Assembly (NCBI GenBank): GCA_964423545.1
Contig: CAYRFV010000347.1
Location: 1 to 5,272, forward strand
From: JALOOE01 sp964423545
GTDB taxonomy: Bacteria; Chloroflexota; Anaerolineae; CG2-30-64-16
Length of the DNA: 5,272 nucleotides
Direction: 5' to 3'
The position numbers and the translations under genes are program-made. Positions 1 to 5,272 of this stretch are shown in pieces. Below the pieces are notes generated by a model. The model was not told the origin of the DNA. It saw only the letters and a list, made by a program, of their open reading frames with translations, and ran no database searches. How positions within the stretch are numbered: the stretch's first letter is position 1; every line of letters starts with the position of its first letter.

Positions 1-351
1 CTGATCGATTACTGGACCTCCATGGCGCGCCAGTACCATGCTGGCGTCGCCGAGCGCTTCCGCAGCGGCGGTCTCGGGGAGGTGCGGCGCTACTGGGCCG
101 ACTACTTTGCCCACGAACCGGGCGGCGATGTGGAGGTCAGCCTGACCGCCCGCGGGGTCGAAATCGCTGTGGCCGATTGCCCTGCCATCCGTTGGTTGAG
201 GGACGCCGGAAGGGAGGTCGCACCCTACTACTGCGAGCATTGTCAGGTCGTCTCCACCACCATCGCCGAGCAGGCCGCGATGGCCTTCACGCTGGAAGGC
301 GGAGGCGGTTCCTGCCGCCAGCGTTTCGAGCTGAGCGGAGGGGCTGCATGA
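1..351 (+). CDS. Small YCEHC-motif protein, ATC_hydrolase-like (5' partial)
   Basis: The reading frame is open from the first base, so the N-terminus lies outside the window; 116 residues remain, ending at TGA 349-351. An internal ATG at 22 is possible but is probably not the start, because the residues before it (LIDYW) align with VHDYW at residues 27-31 of the next protein. About 25 residues are therefore missing. Visible motifs are GL..VRRYW (25-32), CP (60-61), YYCEHC (76-81) and a late Cys (105) followed by R.RF. The order CP, hydrophobic helix, G, YC..C, C resembles the L-2-amino-thiazoline-4-carboxylic acid hydrolase family (Pfam ATC_hydrolase), whose members are often annotated by homology alone. 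No signal peptide or membrane segment is seen in the part present. Its stop overlaps the next start, so the two are probably translationally coupled and may work together. The family call is by pattern recall and is tentative; being a real gene is well supported by the paralogue next door. Confidence 0.75.
   Translation: MIDYWTSMARQYHAGVAERFRSGGLGEVRRYWADYFAHEPGGDVEVSLTARGVEIAVADCPAIRWLRDAGREVAPYYCEHCQVVSTTIAEQAAMAFTLEGGGGSCRQRFELSGGAA
337..341 (+). promoter_or_regulatory. Ribosome binding site for the second YCEHC protein
   Basis: GGAGG, followed by two more G, lies 6 nt before ATG 348. It favours that start over an upstream in-frame ATG at 177, which would run through the previous gene in another frame. 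The site lies inside the last codons of the upstream gene. Confidence 0.75.
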
Positions 352-944
352 TTGGGGTGCAGGACTTCATCGGCTACTACGACTGGACGTTCGAATACCT
401 CCGGCGCACCTATGGCGAGGAGGCCGTGCATGACTACTGGTTGCGAGCCATCTCGATCGACTCCCAGCGTCATGCCCGCGCACTGATCCAGGCAAGAGGC
501 CTCGACGGGATGGCGGAGTACTGGGGTCACACGCTGGAGATGGAGAAGGCGGGCTACACCTTCGATCGAGGTGACGACTACTTCCGCATCGATATGTTCG
601 CCTGTCCGTCGAAGGGATACCTGATCCAGCGCGGCCTGGCCGCCTATCACGACTACTGTGAGCACTGCATGGGCTGGATCAAGTCAGTCATGGACGATGC
701 CGGATTCCTGATCAACCATGAGCACAACCACGCCGGCCAGTGTTATTGGGAGATGCGGCGGGCGTCGGATCGACTGGTTGAGCCACCGCCGAACCGCGGC
801 CCGCACGATGTGCGCAGCCTGTCGCCCACTGTGTGGCATCAGGAACAGCACCACCGGTATGTCAACAGCGTACTTGTCGAGGAACGACTCGGAACACAAG
901 AGACGCCGAATGCTGATCAGGAACGGCAACATACTGCACAATGA
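348..944 (+). CDS. YCEHC-motif protein, ATC_hydrolase-like paralogue
   Basis: A 198-residue protein whose start overlaps the previous stop as ATGA. It aligns with its neighbour over most of that protein's length: VHDYW (27-31), GL..MAEYW (51-59), CP (86-87), DYCEHC (102-107), AGF (118-120) and a late Cys (132). The shared CP...YC.HC...C pattern resembles the L-2-amino-thiazoline-4-carboxylic acid hydrolase family. In that family the conserved cysteines and acidic residues are thought to be functional, but I cannot assign a reaction here. The protein is rich in Tyr, Trp and His (HDYCEHC, HEHNH at 124-128), which would suit metal or cofactor binding. A polar tail of about 58 residues (140-198) follows the homologous core, has no counterpart in the neighbour and looks low in structure. 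The final 35 nt overlap the start of the NagA-like gene. No signal peptide or transmembrane helix is seen; it is probably cytoplasmic. Confidence 0.8.
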   Translation: MIGVQDFIGYYDWTFEYLRRTYGEEAVHDYWLRAISIDSQRHARALIQARGLDGMAEYWGHTLEMEKAGYTFDRGDDYFRIDMFACPSKGYLIQRGLAAYHDYCEHCMGWIKSVMDDAGFLINHEHNHAGQCYWEMRRASDRLVEPPPNRGPHDVRSLSPTVWHQEQHHRYVNSVLVEERLGTQETPNADQERQHTAQ

Positions 945-2064
945 TCATCTCGAACAGGGTCGAGATCTACGGACTGAAGGGGGCCGGATTGGCGAGATTG
1001 CGAGCAATCTCGCCCCGCAGCCCGGCGAGCTGAGCCTCGACGCCGCTGGTTGCACGGTGCTGCCCGGCCTGGTGGATCTGCACAACCACGGTATCCGCCA
1101 CGTCATGGCTCAGTACGACAGTCTGGTCGAATACGCGCGGCTCATGGCCGCCGCAGGCGCGACCGCCTGTGTGGCGACCCTGCTCGGCGCGCCGCGCGAC
1201 AATGTCGAGATGATGCGGCAGGGCCTGCGCGACACCGATGGTCTTCGGCTCACACCCAATCTGCTCGGCTTTCGACCCGAGATCACTTACCTGGCCAAGA
1301 CCGGCGCTGGTTCAGCCGATTCCCTGACCAAGATCACAGTCGAGACCACCGAGTCACTCTACGCAGCGGCGCAAGGAATGATCCCGATCTGGGACGTGTC
1401 GCCGGAACTAGAGGGTGCAGTCGACTTCGTGCGGTGGTGTCGGGCGCACGGCATCGTCACCAGCCTGGCTCACAGCGCAGCCACGATTGAGCAGACGCGA
1501 CGCACCGTAGATGCCGGCCTCAGCCTGGTGACGCACTTCTACGACACTTTCGATCCCCCGCCTCAGACCGATCCCGGCGTCTATCCGGCCGGGCTGACCG
1601 ACTACATTCAGGTGGAGGATCGGCTCACGGCTGAGATCATCCCGGATGGCGTGCACGTTCACCCGCTGCTGGTGGAGAAAACGCTGCGCTGCAAAGGCAG
1701 TGAGCGCGTTGCGTTCGTCACCGACGGCGTCAAAGGCGCGGGCAATCCGCTCGGTGTGTACGATGGCCTCTATCCGGGCGTTCAAGTCGAAGTGACGGCC
1801 GGCCGCGGCGTGCGCAGAACGTCGGATGACGCCCTCTCCGGCAGTGCGCTGACCCCGATCCAGTGCTTGCGGAACGCTGTGCGCCTGTTCGGTCGTTCGC
1901 TGCTTGAGGCCTCCATTTTGTGCTCCCGGACCCCTGCGCGGGTGTTGGGGCTGAACACCAAAGGGCGCCTGGCCGCGGGCATGGATGCCGATATCATTGT
2001 CGTCACCGGCAACCTCGACCTGGTGGCTGTGATCTGCTGTGGCGCTGTGCTGCACCAAGCCTGA
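910..2064 (+). CDS. NagA-like metal-dependent amidohydrolase
   Basis: A 384-residue protein of the N-acetylglucosamine-6-phosphate deacetylase type in the amidohydrolase superfamily, at the usual family length (about 380). In order: a small N-terminal beta domain with MLIRNGNIL; PGLVDLHNHG (52-61), the HxH metal motif; Glu124, aligned with the metal-binding Glu of HLEGP; SPE (164-166); AHS with His188; THFYDTF with His209; IPDGVHV (244-250); VTDG with the catalytic Asp272; LSGSALT (309-315); and the C-terminal G.LAAGMDADIIV (352-364). The metal ligands and catalytic Asp are kept, so hydrolysis of an N-acyl or similar amide is likely. Two NagA hallmarks are altered: HLEGP reads RPEIT, and the phosphosugar-contacting LYNAM reads FYDTF. 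The substrate is therefore probably not GlcNAc-6-phosphate. ATG 910 is chosen because the protein then begins exactly at the family's N-terminal strand; a weak AAGAGA site at 898-903 lies 6 nt upstream. The gene overlaps the previous one by 35 nt and is followed after 17 nt by a NagB-like gene. Confidence 0.88.
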   Translation: MLIRNGNILHNDHLEQGRDLRTEGGRIGEIASNLAPQPGELSLDAAGCTVLPGLVDLHNHGIRHVMAQYDSLVEYARLMAAAGATACVATLLGAPRDNVEMMRQGLRDTDGLRLTPNLLGFRPEITYLAKTGAGSADSLTKITVETTESLYAAAQGMIPIWDVSPELEGAVDFVRWCRAHGIVTSLAHSAATIEQTRRTVDAGLSLVTHFYDTFDPPPQTDPGVYPAGLTDYIQVEDRLTAEIIPDGVHVHPLLVEKTLRCKGSERVAFVTDGVKGAGNPLGVYDGLYPGVQVEVTAGRGVRRTSDDALSGSALTPIQCLRNAVRLFGRSLLEASILCSRTPARVLGLNTKGRLAAGMDADIIVVTGNLDLVAVICCGAVLHQA

Positions 2065-2069
2065 TTCTG

Positions 2070-2075
2070 AAGGAG
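2070..2075 (+). promoter_or_regulatory. Ribosome binding site for the NagB-like gene
   Basis: AAGGAG lies 6 nt before ATG 2082, in the 17-nt gap after the NagA-like stop. This strong site rules out an upstream in-frame ATG at 1920, which lies inside the NagA-like gene. Confidence 0.85.
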
Positions 2076-2081
2076 ACGCCA

Positions 2082-3017
2082 ATGGCCGATTTCATCTATA
2101 GCCCTTCACCTCATGTGCCATTCCGGGACCAGGAAGCTCTGGAGCGCTGCCGGAGGATCAAGCGGGAGGATCTGGAGAATCACCCGAACCCGGACTTTCG
2201 AATCAGGATCGTCAAGGACGACGATATCGATTTCATCTGGGTCACGGATATGCTCCACAGGATCAAAACCGCGGCCGATGCCGGCCAACCGGTCGTGTTG
2301 GTGCTGCCCAACCCGTGCCCGGTCTACCGCCATGTCGCGCGACTGATCAACACGCTGAGGATCGACTGCCATCACCTGCACGCGTTCGCCATGGACGAGT
2401 ATGCCAACGAAGAGGGCGTGATCGCGCCCGAAACGTGGCCTCAGGGCTTTGTCCATGCGATGAAGCGCTACTTCTATGGCCAGATCGATGCGGAGCTGCG
2501 TCCTTCCGAAGACCAGTTCGTTGGGCCGACCAATCGCAATCTCCCGGTCTATGGCAGGATGATCGCCGATATGGGAGGTGCAGACGCCTGCTACACCGGC
2601 CCGGGCTGGACCGGTCACCTGGCGTTCATCGAGCCAGATGCGCCCGAGTTCGCAGCCGATAGCCTGGAAGAGTGGATGCGGATGGGACCTCGCATTGTCA
2701 CCCTGAGCCCTTTCACCCTGGCGCAGAACTCGCTGCACGGCAGTTTCGGGATGAGTGGCGACATCGCGCGTGTGCCGCCCAAGGCGTTCACGATCGGGCC
2801 GGCGGAGGTGATCGGCGCGAAGCACCGTATGGACATCCACAGCATCACCGTGCATGGCACGCAGACGAGCTGGCAACGGCTGATGACGCGGCTGGTCGTG
2901 CACGGCCCGGTGACCCCGTTGCTTCCCACCTCCATCCACCAGTTGCTCAAGACCGATTGCTACATTTCGGAATCCGCGGCGCGCAACGTCGAGGTGGACT
3001 GGGACAAGGGGTATTGA
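2082..3017 (+). CDS. Divergent NagB-like glucosamine-6-phosphate deaminase/isomerase-family protein
   Basis: A 311-residue protein of the NagB/6-phosphogluconolactonase family, longer than E. coli NagB (266) because of an N-terminal extension of about 60 residues. Family signatures: hydrophobic strand VVLVLP (71-76); FAMDEY (102-107), holding the Asp of the NagB proton-transfer step; GPGWTGHLAFIEP (173-185), equivalent to GxGxDGHIAFNEP; R.VTLSPFTLAQNS (204-217); VPPKAFTIGPAEVIGAK (231-247); HGPVTPLLPTS (274-284). His179 and Glu184 of the catalytic set are kept. From recalled E. coli NagB alignment, several key positions differ: catalytic Asp141 is Thr177, the TGGTP phosphate loop is NPCP (77-80), phosphate-binding Arg172 is Leu218, and Lys208 is Thr262. 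Deamination or aldose-ketose isomerisation of a different, possibly unphosphorylated, amino sugar is therefore an inference; a non-catalytic or otherwise altered role is possible. It sits 17 nt after the NagA-like gene, as nagA and nagB genes often pair. Confidence 0.85.
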   Translation: MADFIYSPSPHVPFRDQEALERCRRIKREDLENHPNPDFRIRIVKDDDIDFIWVTDMLHRIKTAADAGQPVVLVLPNPCPVYRHVARLINTLRIDCHHLHAFAMDEYANEEGVIAPETWPQGFVHAMKRYFYGQIDAELRPSEDQFVGPTNRNLPVYGRMIADMGGADACYTGPGWTGHLAFIEPDAPEFAADSLEEWMRMGPRIVTLSPFTLAQNSLHGSFGMSGDIARVPPKAFTIGPAEVIGAKHRMDIHSITVHGTQTSWQRLMTRLVVHGPVTPLLPTSIHQLLKTDCYISESAARNVEVDWDKGY

Positions 3018-3028
3018 CATCATGGCCC

Positions 3029-3034
3029 GAGGAG
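3029..3034 (+). promoter_or_regulatory. Ribosome binding site deciding the ceramidase-like start
   Basis: GAGGAG is 1 nt from ATG 3036, 7 nt from ATG 3042 and 16 nt from ATG 3051. Spacing favours 3042. A second, shorter GGAG (3038-3041) could serve ATG 3051 at 9 nt, so that start remains possible; the protein would change by only a few residues. Confidence 0.65.
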
Positions 3035-3041
3035 CATGGAG

Positions 3042-4388
3042 ATGACTCTGATGGCGGGTGCGGGCCTGGCCGACATCACGCCGGTCGACTCTCAATACCT
3101 GTTCGGCTATCCCCATGTGGAGCGCCATAGCATCGGGGTTCATGACCCGCTGCTGAGCGCCGCGCTGTTTCTTTCCGATGGCCGTACGCCGATCATGTTC
3201 ATCGCCAACGATGTCATCTTCGTCGGCAAGTCCACCGCCCAGCGCGTTCGCCGGCGCATCGAACAGGCGACCGGCATCCCGGCGCAGCATATCCTCGTCT
3301 CGGCGACGCACACCCACTCGGGACCCTCGACGGTGGACTGCGTCAGTCTGGAGGATGATCCGACCGTCCCCAGGGTCGATGCACGCTACCTGAGACGCTT
3401 CGAAGATGGCATCGTCGCGGCAGGAATCGAGGCGTTCCGGCGCGCTCGGCCCGCCGAGGCAGGGGTCGCCATTGCGGACGGCGCAGGCATCGGGACCAAC
3501 CGCCGTGACCCGACTGGCCCCGCCGACCCTCACATTCCGGTGCTTTCGGTGCGGTCGGCCGGCGGCGAAGGGCCCATCGCCTGCATGATTGTCTGCTCGA
3601 TGCACCCGACCGTGCTGCGCGAGGAGTCGAAGGTTGTCAGCGGCGACTTCCCGGGCCTGGCGCGACGCCACCTGCAGGAGCGTTTCCTGGGGCGAGACTG
3701 TCCCGTGCTCCATCACACCGGCCCTGCGGGCAATCAGAGCCCGCGCCACGTCGTCCGCGCAAATACGATCGCCGAAGCTCAGCGGCTGGGAGGAACGCTC
3801 GGCGACGCGGTGGCAGCCGCCATCGGTGAGATCTCCTATCATTCATCGCTGCACCTGGAGGTGCGCCGTGCGCTGGTTGACCTCCCCAGGCGATCCTTTC
3901 CGGCTGCAGCCGATGCCGAGCGCCGGCTTCAGGATGCAAGCCGGAGGCTGGCGGACTCTCGGCAAAGCGGCGCACCCCGTCACGCGGTGCGCGGGGCCGA
4001 GGTGGACTGGTTTGGCGCTGAGGAGACTCTGCGGTTGGCCAGGCTGGCGGCCGAGGGCAGGTTGGAAGACGCGTACCGCTCTTGCCTGCCTGCCGAAGTT
4101 CAGGCCCTGAAGCTCGGCCCATGGACCTTCGTCGGCTGGCCGGGTGAGGTCTTCATCGAGCACGGGCAGGCGGTGAAAACGGAATTGCGCGATACCCACA
4201 TCATCTCTCTGGCCAACGGTGAGCTGCAGGGCTACATTGTGACAGAGGCCGCCGCGGCCGAAGGCGGTTACGAAGCCTCCAATGCCATCTTCCCGCCGCA
4301 GGCCGGCCGGGTGTTGGCGCAGGCCACCCTGCGCCTGGTGGCCGATCAGTCGCTGCGTGGCGACCCAAATGCACGTCGGAAGGAGTAG
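3042..4388 (+). CDS. Neutral/alkaline ceramidase-family amidase, cytoplasmic type
   Basis: A 448-residue protein matching the N-terminal catalytic domain of neutral/alkaline non-lysosomal ceramidases, zinc amidases that hydrolyse the N-acyl bond of ceramide. Motifs in order: AGAGLADITP (5-14); HDPL (34-37); SATHTHSGP (88-95); CSMHPT with His188, followed by SGDFPGLA (200-207), the family's DYPG-like motif; HHTGPAGNQSPR (224-235), equivalent to the G.AGD.NPR loop; GWPGE with Glu369; LANGELQGYIVT with Tyr398; GGYEAS (408-413). His, His, Glu and Tyr occur where the Pseudomonas and human enzymes bind zinc, so the site looks intact. No signal peptide, lipobox or membrane helix is visible at the N-terminus, and the C-terminal domain of secreted ceramidases is absent. 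Many bacterial proteins with this domain have unknown substrates. In this operon an N-acyl amino sugar or other small amide is more plausible than ceramide. It begins 24 nt after the NagB-like stop and ends 1 nt before the next start. Confidence 0.87.
   Translation: MTLMAGAGLADITPVDSQYLFGYPHVERHSIGVHDPLLSAALFLSDGRTPIMFIANDVIFVGKSTAQRVRRRIEQATGIPAQHILVSATHTHSGPSTVDCVSLEDDPTVPRVDARYLRRFEDGIVAAGIEAFRRARPAEAGVAIADGAGIGTNRRDPTGPADPHIPVLSVRSAGGEGPIACMIVCSMHPTVLREESKVVSGDFPGLARRHLQERFLGRDCPVLHHTGPAGNQSPRHVVRANTIAEAQRLGGTLGDAVAAAIGEISYHSSLHLEVRRALVDLPRRSFPAAADAERRLQDASRRLADSRQSGAPRHAVRGAEVDWFGAEETLRLARLAAEGRLEDAYRSCLPAEVQALKLGPWTFVGWPGEVFIEHGQAVKTELRDTHIISLANGELQGYIVTEAAAAEGGYEASNAIFPPQAGRVLAQATLRLVADQSLRGDPNARRKE
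4380..4385 (+). promoter_or_regulatory. Ribosome binding site for the RraA-like gene
   Basis: AAGGAG, preceded by GG, sits in the last codons of the ceramidase-like gene, 4 nt before ATG 4390, a slightly tight spacing. It supports 4390 over an in-frame ATG at 4282 that lies inside the upstream gene. Stop and start are separated by one base, which suggests translational coupling. Confidence 0.75.
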
Positions 4389-4389
4389 C

Positions 4390-5097
4390 ATGACGGTTTC
4401 CCGTTCCCTGCTCGAAGCGCTGCGAGACTTCGATACGGCGCTGCTTGCCAACACCATTGGCTACATTGATCCGACTCCGGCGCATGAGTACTACATGGCC
4501 GGCTACATCCGCTCGGTGACGCCGTCCCTCGGCCCCACGGTGGGCGTGGCGGTGACTTGCGAACTGGATAGCAGCACGCCGGGCGGACGGCCCGACACCG
4601 AGGGTTATCTGCAGCAGCTCGAACAGATGGACCACATGCGCGTGCCGCCCGTGTGGGTGGTCAAGACCGTGGGATCGCGGCCCGATCACGAATGTGTGCT
4701 TGGGGATGGGATGGCGAAATCGCTCTATTCGGTTGGCTGTGTCGGCGCGGTGACCGACGGTGGTGTACGCGATGTCCCCGGTTTGCTGACGGTCCCCCTT
4801 GCTGTGTACAGCCGGGGCGTCACCATCCACCACACCGCGCTCCGCTTTCGGCGCATGAACGAACCGATCGAGATAGGCGGCATCGTCGTGCGCACGGGGG
4901 ATGTCATCCATGCCAACGCCGAAGGCGTCATCAAGATCCCGCTCTCATGCATCGAGCTGCTTCCCCAGAAGGCGGTCCTGATGCGCGCCTTCGAGCATGA
5001 GGTGCATCTGATGCTGCGTCGCACCGATCTGGCTCCTCACGAGAAGCGGGCACGAACGATTGAGGCGCTGGCGAAATACGGTTTTGCCGGTCACTGA
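4390..5097 (+). CDS. RraA-family protein, HMG-aldolase-like
   Basis: A 235-residue protein of the RraA/DlpA superfamily, which includes 4-hydroxy-4-methyl-2-oxoglutarate aldolases and oxaloacetate decarboxylases; many members are mislabelled as demethylmenaquinone methyltransferases. Visible motifs: FDTALLANTIG near the N-terminus (14-24), typical of the family; VLGDGMAKSL (103-112), equivalent to the glycine-rich G[ED]..A pyruvate-binding stretch; GAVTDGGVRDV (119-129), the signature DG..RD with Arg127 and Asp128, the catalytic Arg and metal-associated Asp of HMG aldolase; IGGIVVRTGDVIHANAEGVIKIP (162-184), the PGD...AD..GV..IP core. With these residues present, a divalent-metal retro-aldol or decarboxylation reaction on a 2-oxo acid is plausible, rather than the RNase E inhibition of E. 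coli RraA. As last gene of the + strand run it may supply the carbon-cleavage step of the pathway. The substrate cannot be read from sequence. Confidence 0.85.
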   Translation: MTVSRSLLEALRDFDTALLANTIGYIDPTPAHEYYMAGYIRSVTPSLGPTVGVAVTCELDSSTPGGRPDTEGYLQQLEQMDHMRVPPVWVVKTVGSRPDHECVLGDGMAKSLYSVGCVGAVTDGGVRDVPGLLTVPLAVYSRGVTIHHTALRFRRMNEPIEIGGIVVRTGDVIHANAEGVIKIPLSCIELLPQKAVLMRAFEHEVHLMLRRTDLAPHEKRARTIEALAKYGFAGH

Positions 5098-5104
5098 GTT
5101 GGGG

Positions 5105-5272
5105 CTAGATCACCCCGGCTGCACCGATGTTGTCGTCGGCGAAGAAGTTGTCTCGGCGGACGCTCGGCATCGAGACCTCCAGCAGGAGCGCCGGGCCCAC
5201 GCCGGTGAATGAGTGTCCCTGGCCGGGCGCCATCACCTGCACGTCTCCCTCGGCCAGCACCCTCTCGTCCCC
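5105..5272 (-). CDS. Cupin, D-lyxose ketol-isomerase-like (C-terminal part)
   Basis: The - strand is open from the right edge down to a TAG stop (CTA at 5105-5107 on the + strand), giving 55 residues; the N-terminus lies beyond the window. The fragment reads as a cupin barrel end: LAEGDVQVMAPGQGHSF, then LLLEVSMPS, then DNFF.DDNIG. The order GD, PG..H.F, EVS, D(N).F, IG matches the C-terminal half of D-lyxose ketol-isomerase (YdaE type), in which the His and Glu contribute metal ligands. A similar cupin module is found in some sialic-acid-synthase-related proteins, so the exact family is tentative. The coding end is only 7 nt from the stop of the convergent RraA-like gene. The isomerase call fits a sugar-catabolism locus, but the gene is on the opposite strand and need not be co-regulated. 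Confidence 0.7.
   Translation of the reverse strand, partial: GDERVLAEGDVQVMAPGQGHSFTGVGPALLLEVSMPSVRRDNFFADDNIGAAGVI

Noticed and set aside
177..347. Upstream extension of the second YCEHC gene
   Set aside because: It would overlap the first gene's coding region; the translated extension is Arg/Gly-rich and unlike any domain, whereas ATG 348 has a good ribosome binding site and the family homology lies downstream of it.
718..909. Upstream extension of the NagA-like gene
   Set aside because: The extension encodes Ser/Arg/Thr-rich, motif-free sequence inside the preceding gene; the amidohydrolase N-terminal strand begins at ATG 910.
1408..2082. 224-codon - strand open frame opposite the NagA-like gene
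   Set aside because: Shadow of a gene with clear catalytic motifs; no recognisable protein features of its own.
2106..3842. A 578-codon open frame on the - strand
   Set aside because: It lies antisense to the NagB-like gene and to much of the ceramidase-like gene, both with strong family motifs and ribosome binding sites. Its protein is Arg/His/Asp-rich with no recognisable motif, as expected for a GC-rich shadow frame.
4390..5097. RraA-like protein as a true RNase E inhibitor or a menaquinone methyltransferase
   Set aside because: It carries the DG..RD catalytic signature of the aldolase branch and sits in a catabolic operon; the methyltransferase name is a known legacy misannotation of this family.
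5086..5119. Possible intrinsic terminator between the convergent genes
   Set aside because: The stems are only 4-5 bp, are mutually exclusive in part, have long loops, and no T-run follows on either strand.

Overview
This is a GC-rich (roughly 60-65% by eye), densely coding bacterial segment. Six genes run on the + strand from the left edge to 5097 with almost no intergenic space. A seventh gene converges from the - strand and enters at the right edge. No RNA gene, IS element, CRISPR array or convincing promoter is visible, so the + strand genes are probably the middle and end of one operon whose promoter lies to the left. The organism cannot be named: GC content, dense packing and clear Shine-Dalgarno sites suggest a high-GC free-living bacterium with accessory catabolic genes, but nothing points to a phylum.

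Layout: (1) 1-351 and 348-944 encode two small related proteins sharing a CP...(Y)YCEHC...C pattern, resembling the L-2-amino-thiazoline-4-carboxylic acid hydrolase (ATC_hydrolase) family. The first lacks its N-terminus at the window edge. (2) 910-2064 encodes a metal-dependent amidohydrolase of the N-acetylglucosamine-6-phosphate deacetylase (NagA) type. (3) 2082-3017 encodes a divergent glucosamine-6-phosphate deaminase/isomerase (NagB) type protein. (4) 3042-4388 encodes a neutral/alkaline ceramidase-family amidase with no visible signal peptide. (5) 4390-5097 encodes a RraA/HMG-aldolase-family protein. (6) Complement 5105-5272 is the C-terminal end of a cupin resembling D-lyxose ketol-isomerases, ending 7 nt from the end of the RraA-like gene.

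The gene content reads as catabolism of an N-acylated amino sugar or similar amino-polyol: de-N-acylation (NagA-like and/or ceramidase-like), deamination/isomerisation (NagB-like), then retro-aldol or decarboxylation chemistry (RraA-like), with a possible sugar isomerase next door. The most interesting point is that the NagA-like and NagB-like proteins keep the core of their folds but both have lost residues that recognise the 6-phosphate in the classical enzymes. The NagB-like protein has also lost one catalytic acid. This suggests a coordinated pathway for a substrate other than GlcNAc-6-phosphate, perhaps a non-phosphorylated one. That is an inference from remembered alignments, not a demonstrated function.
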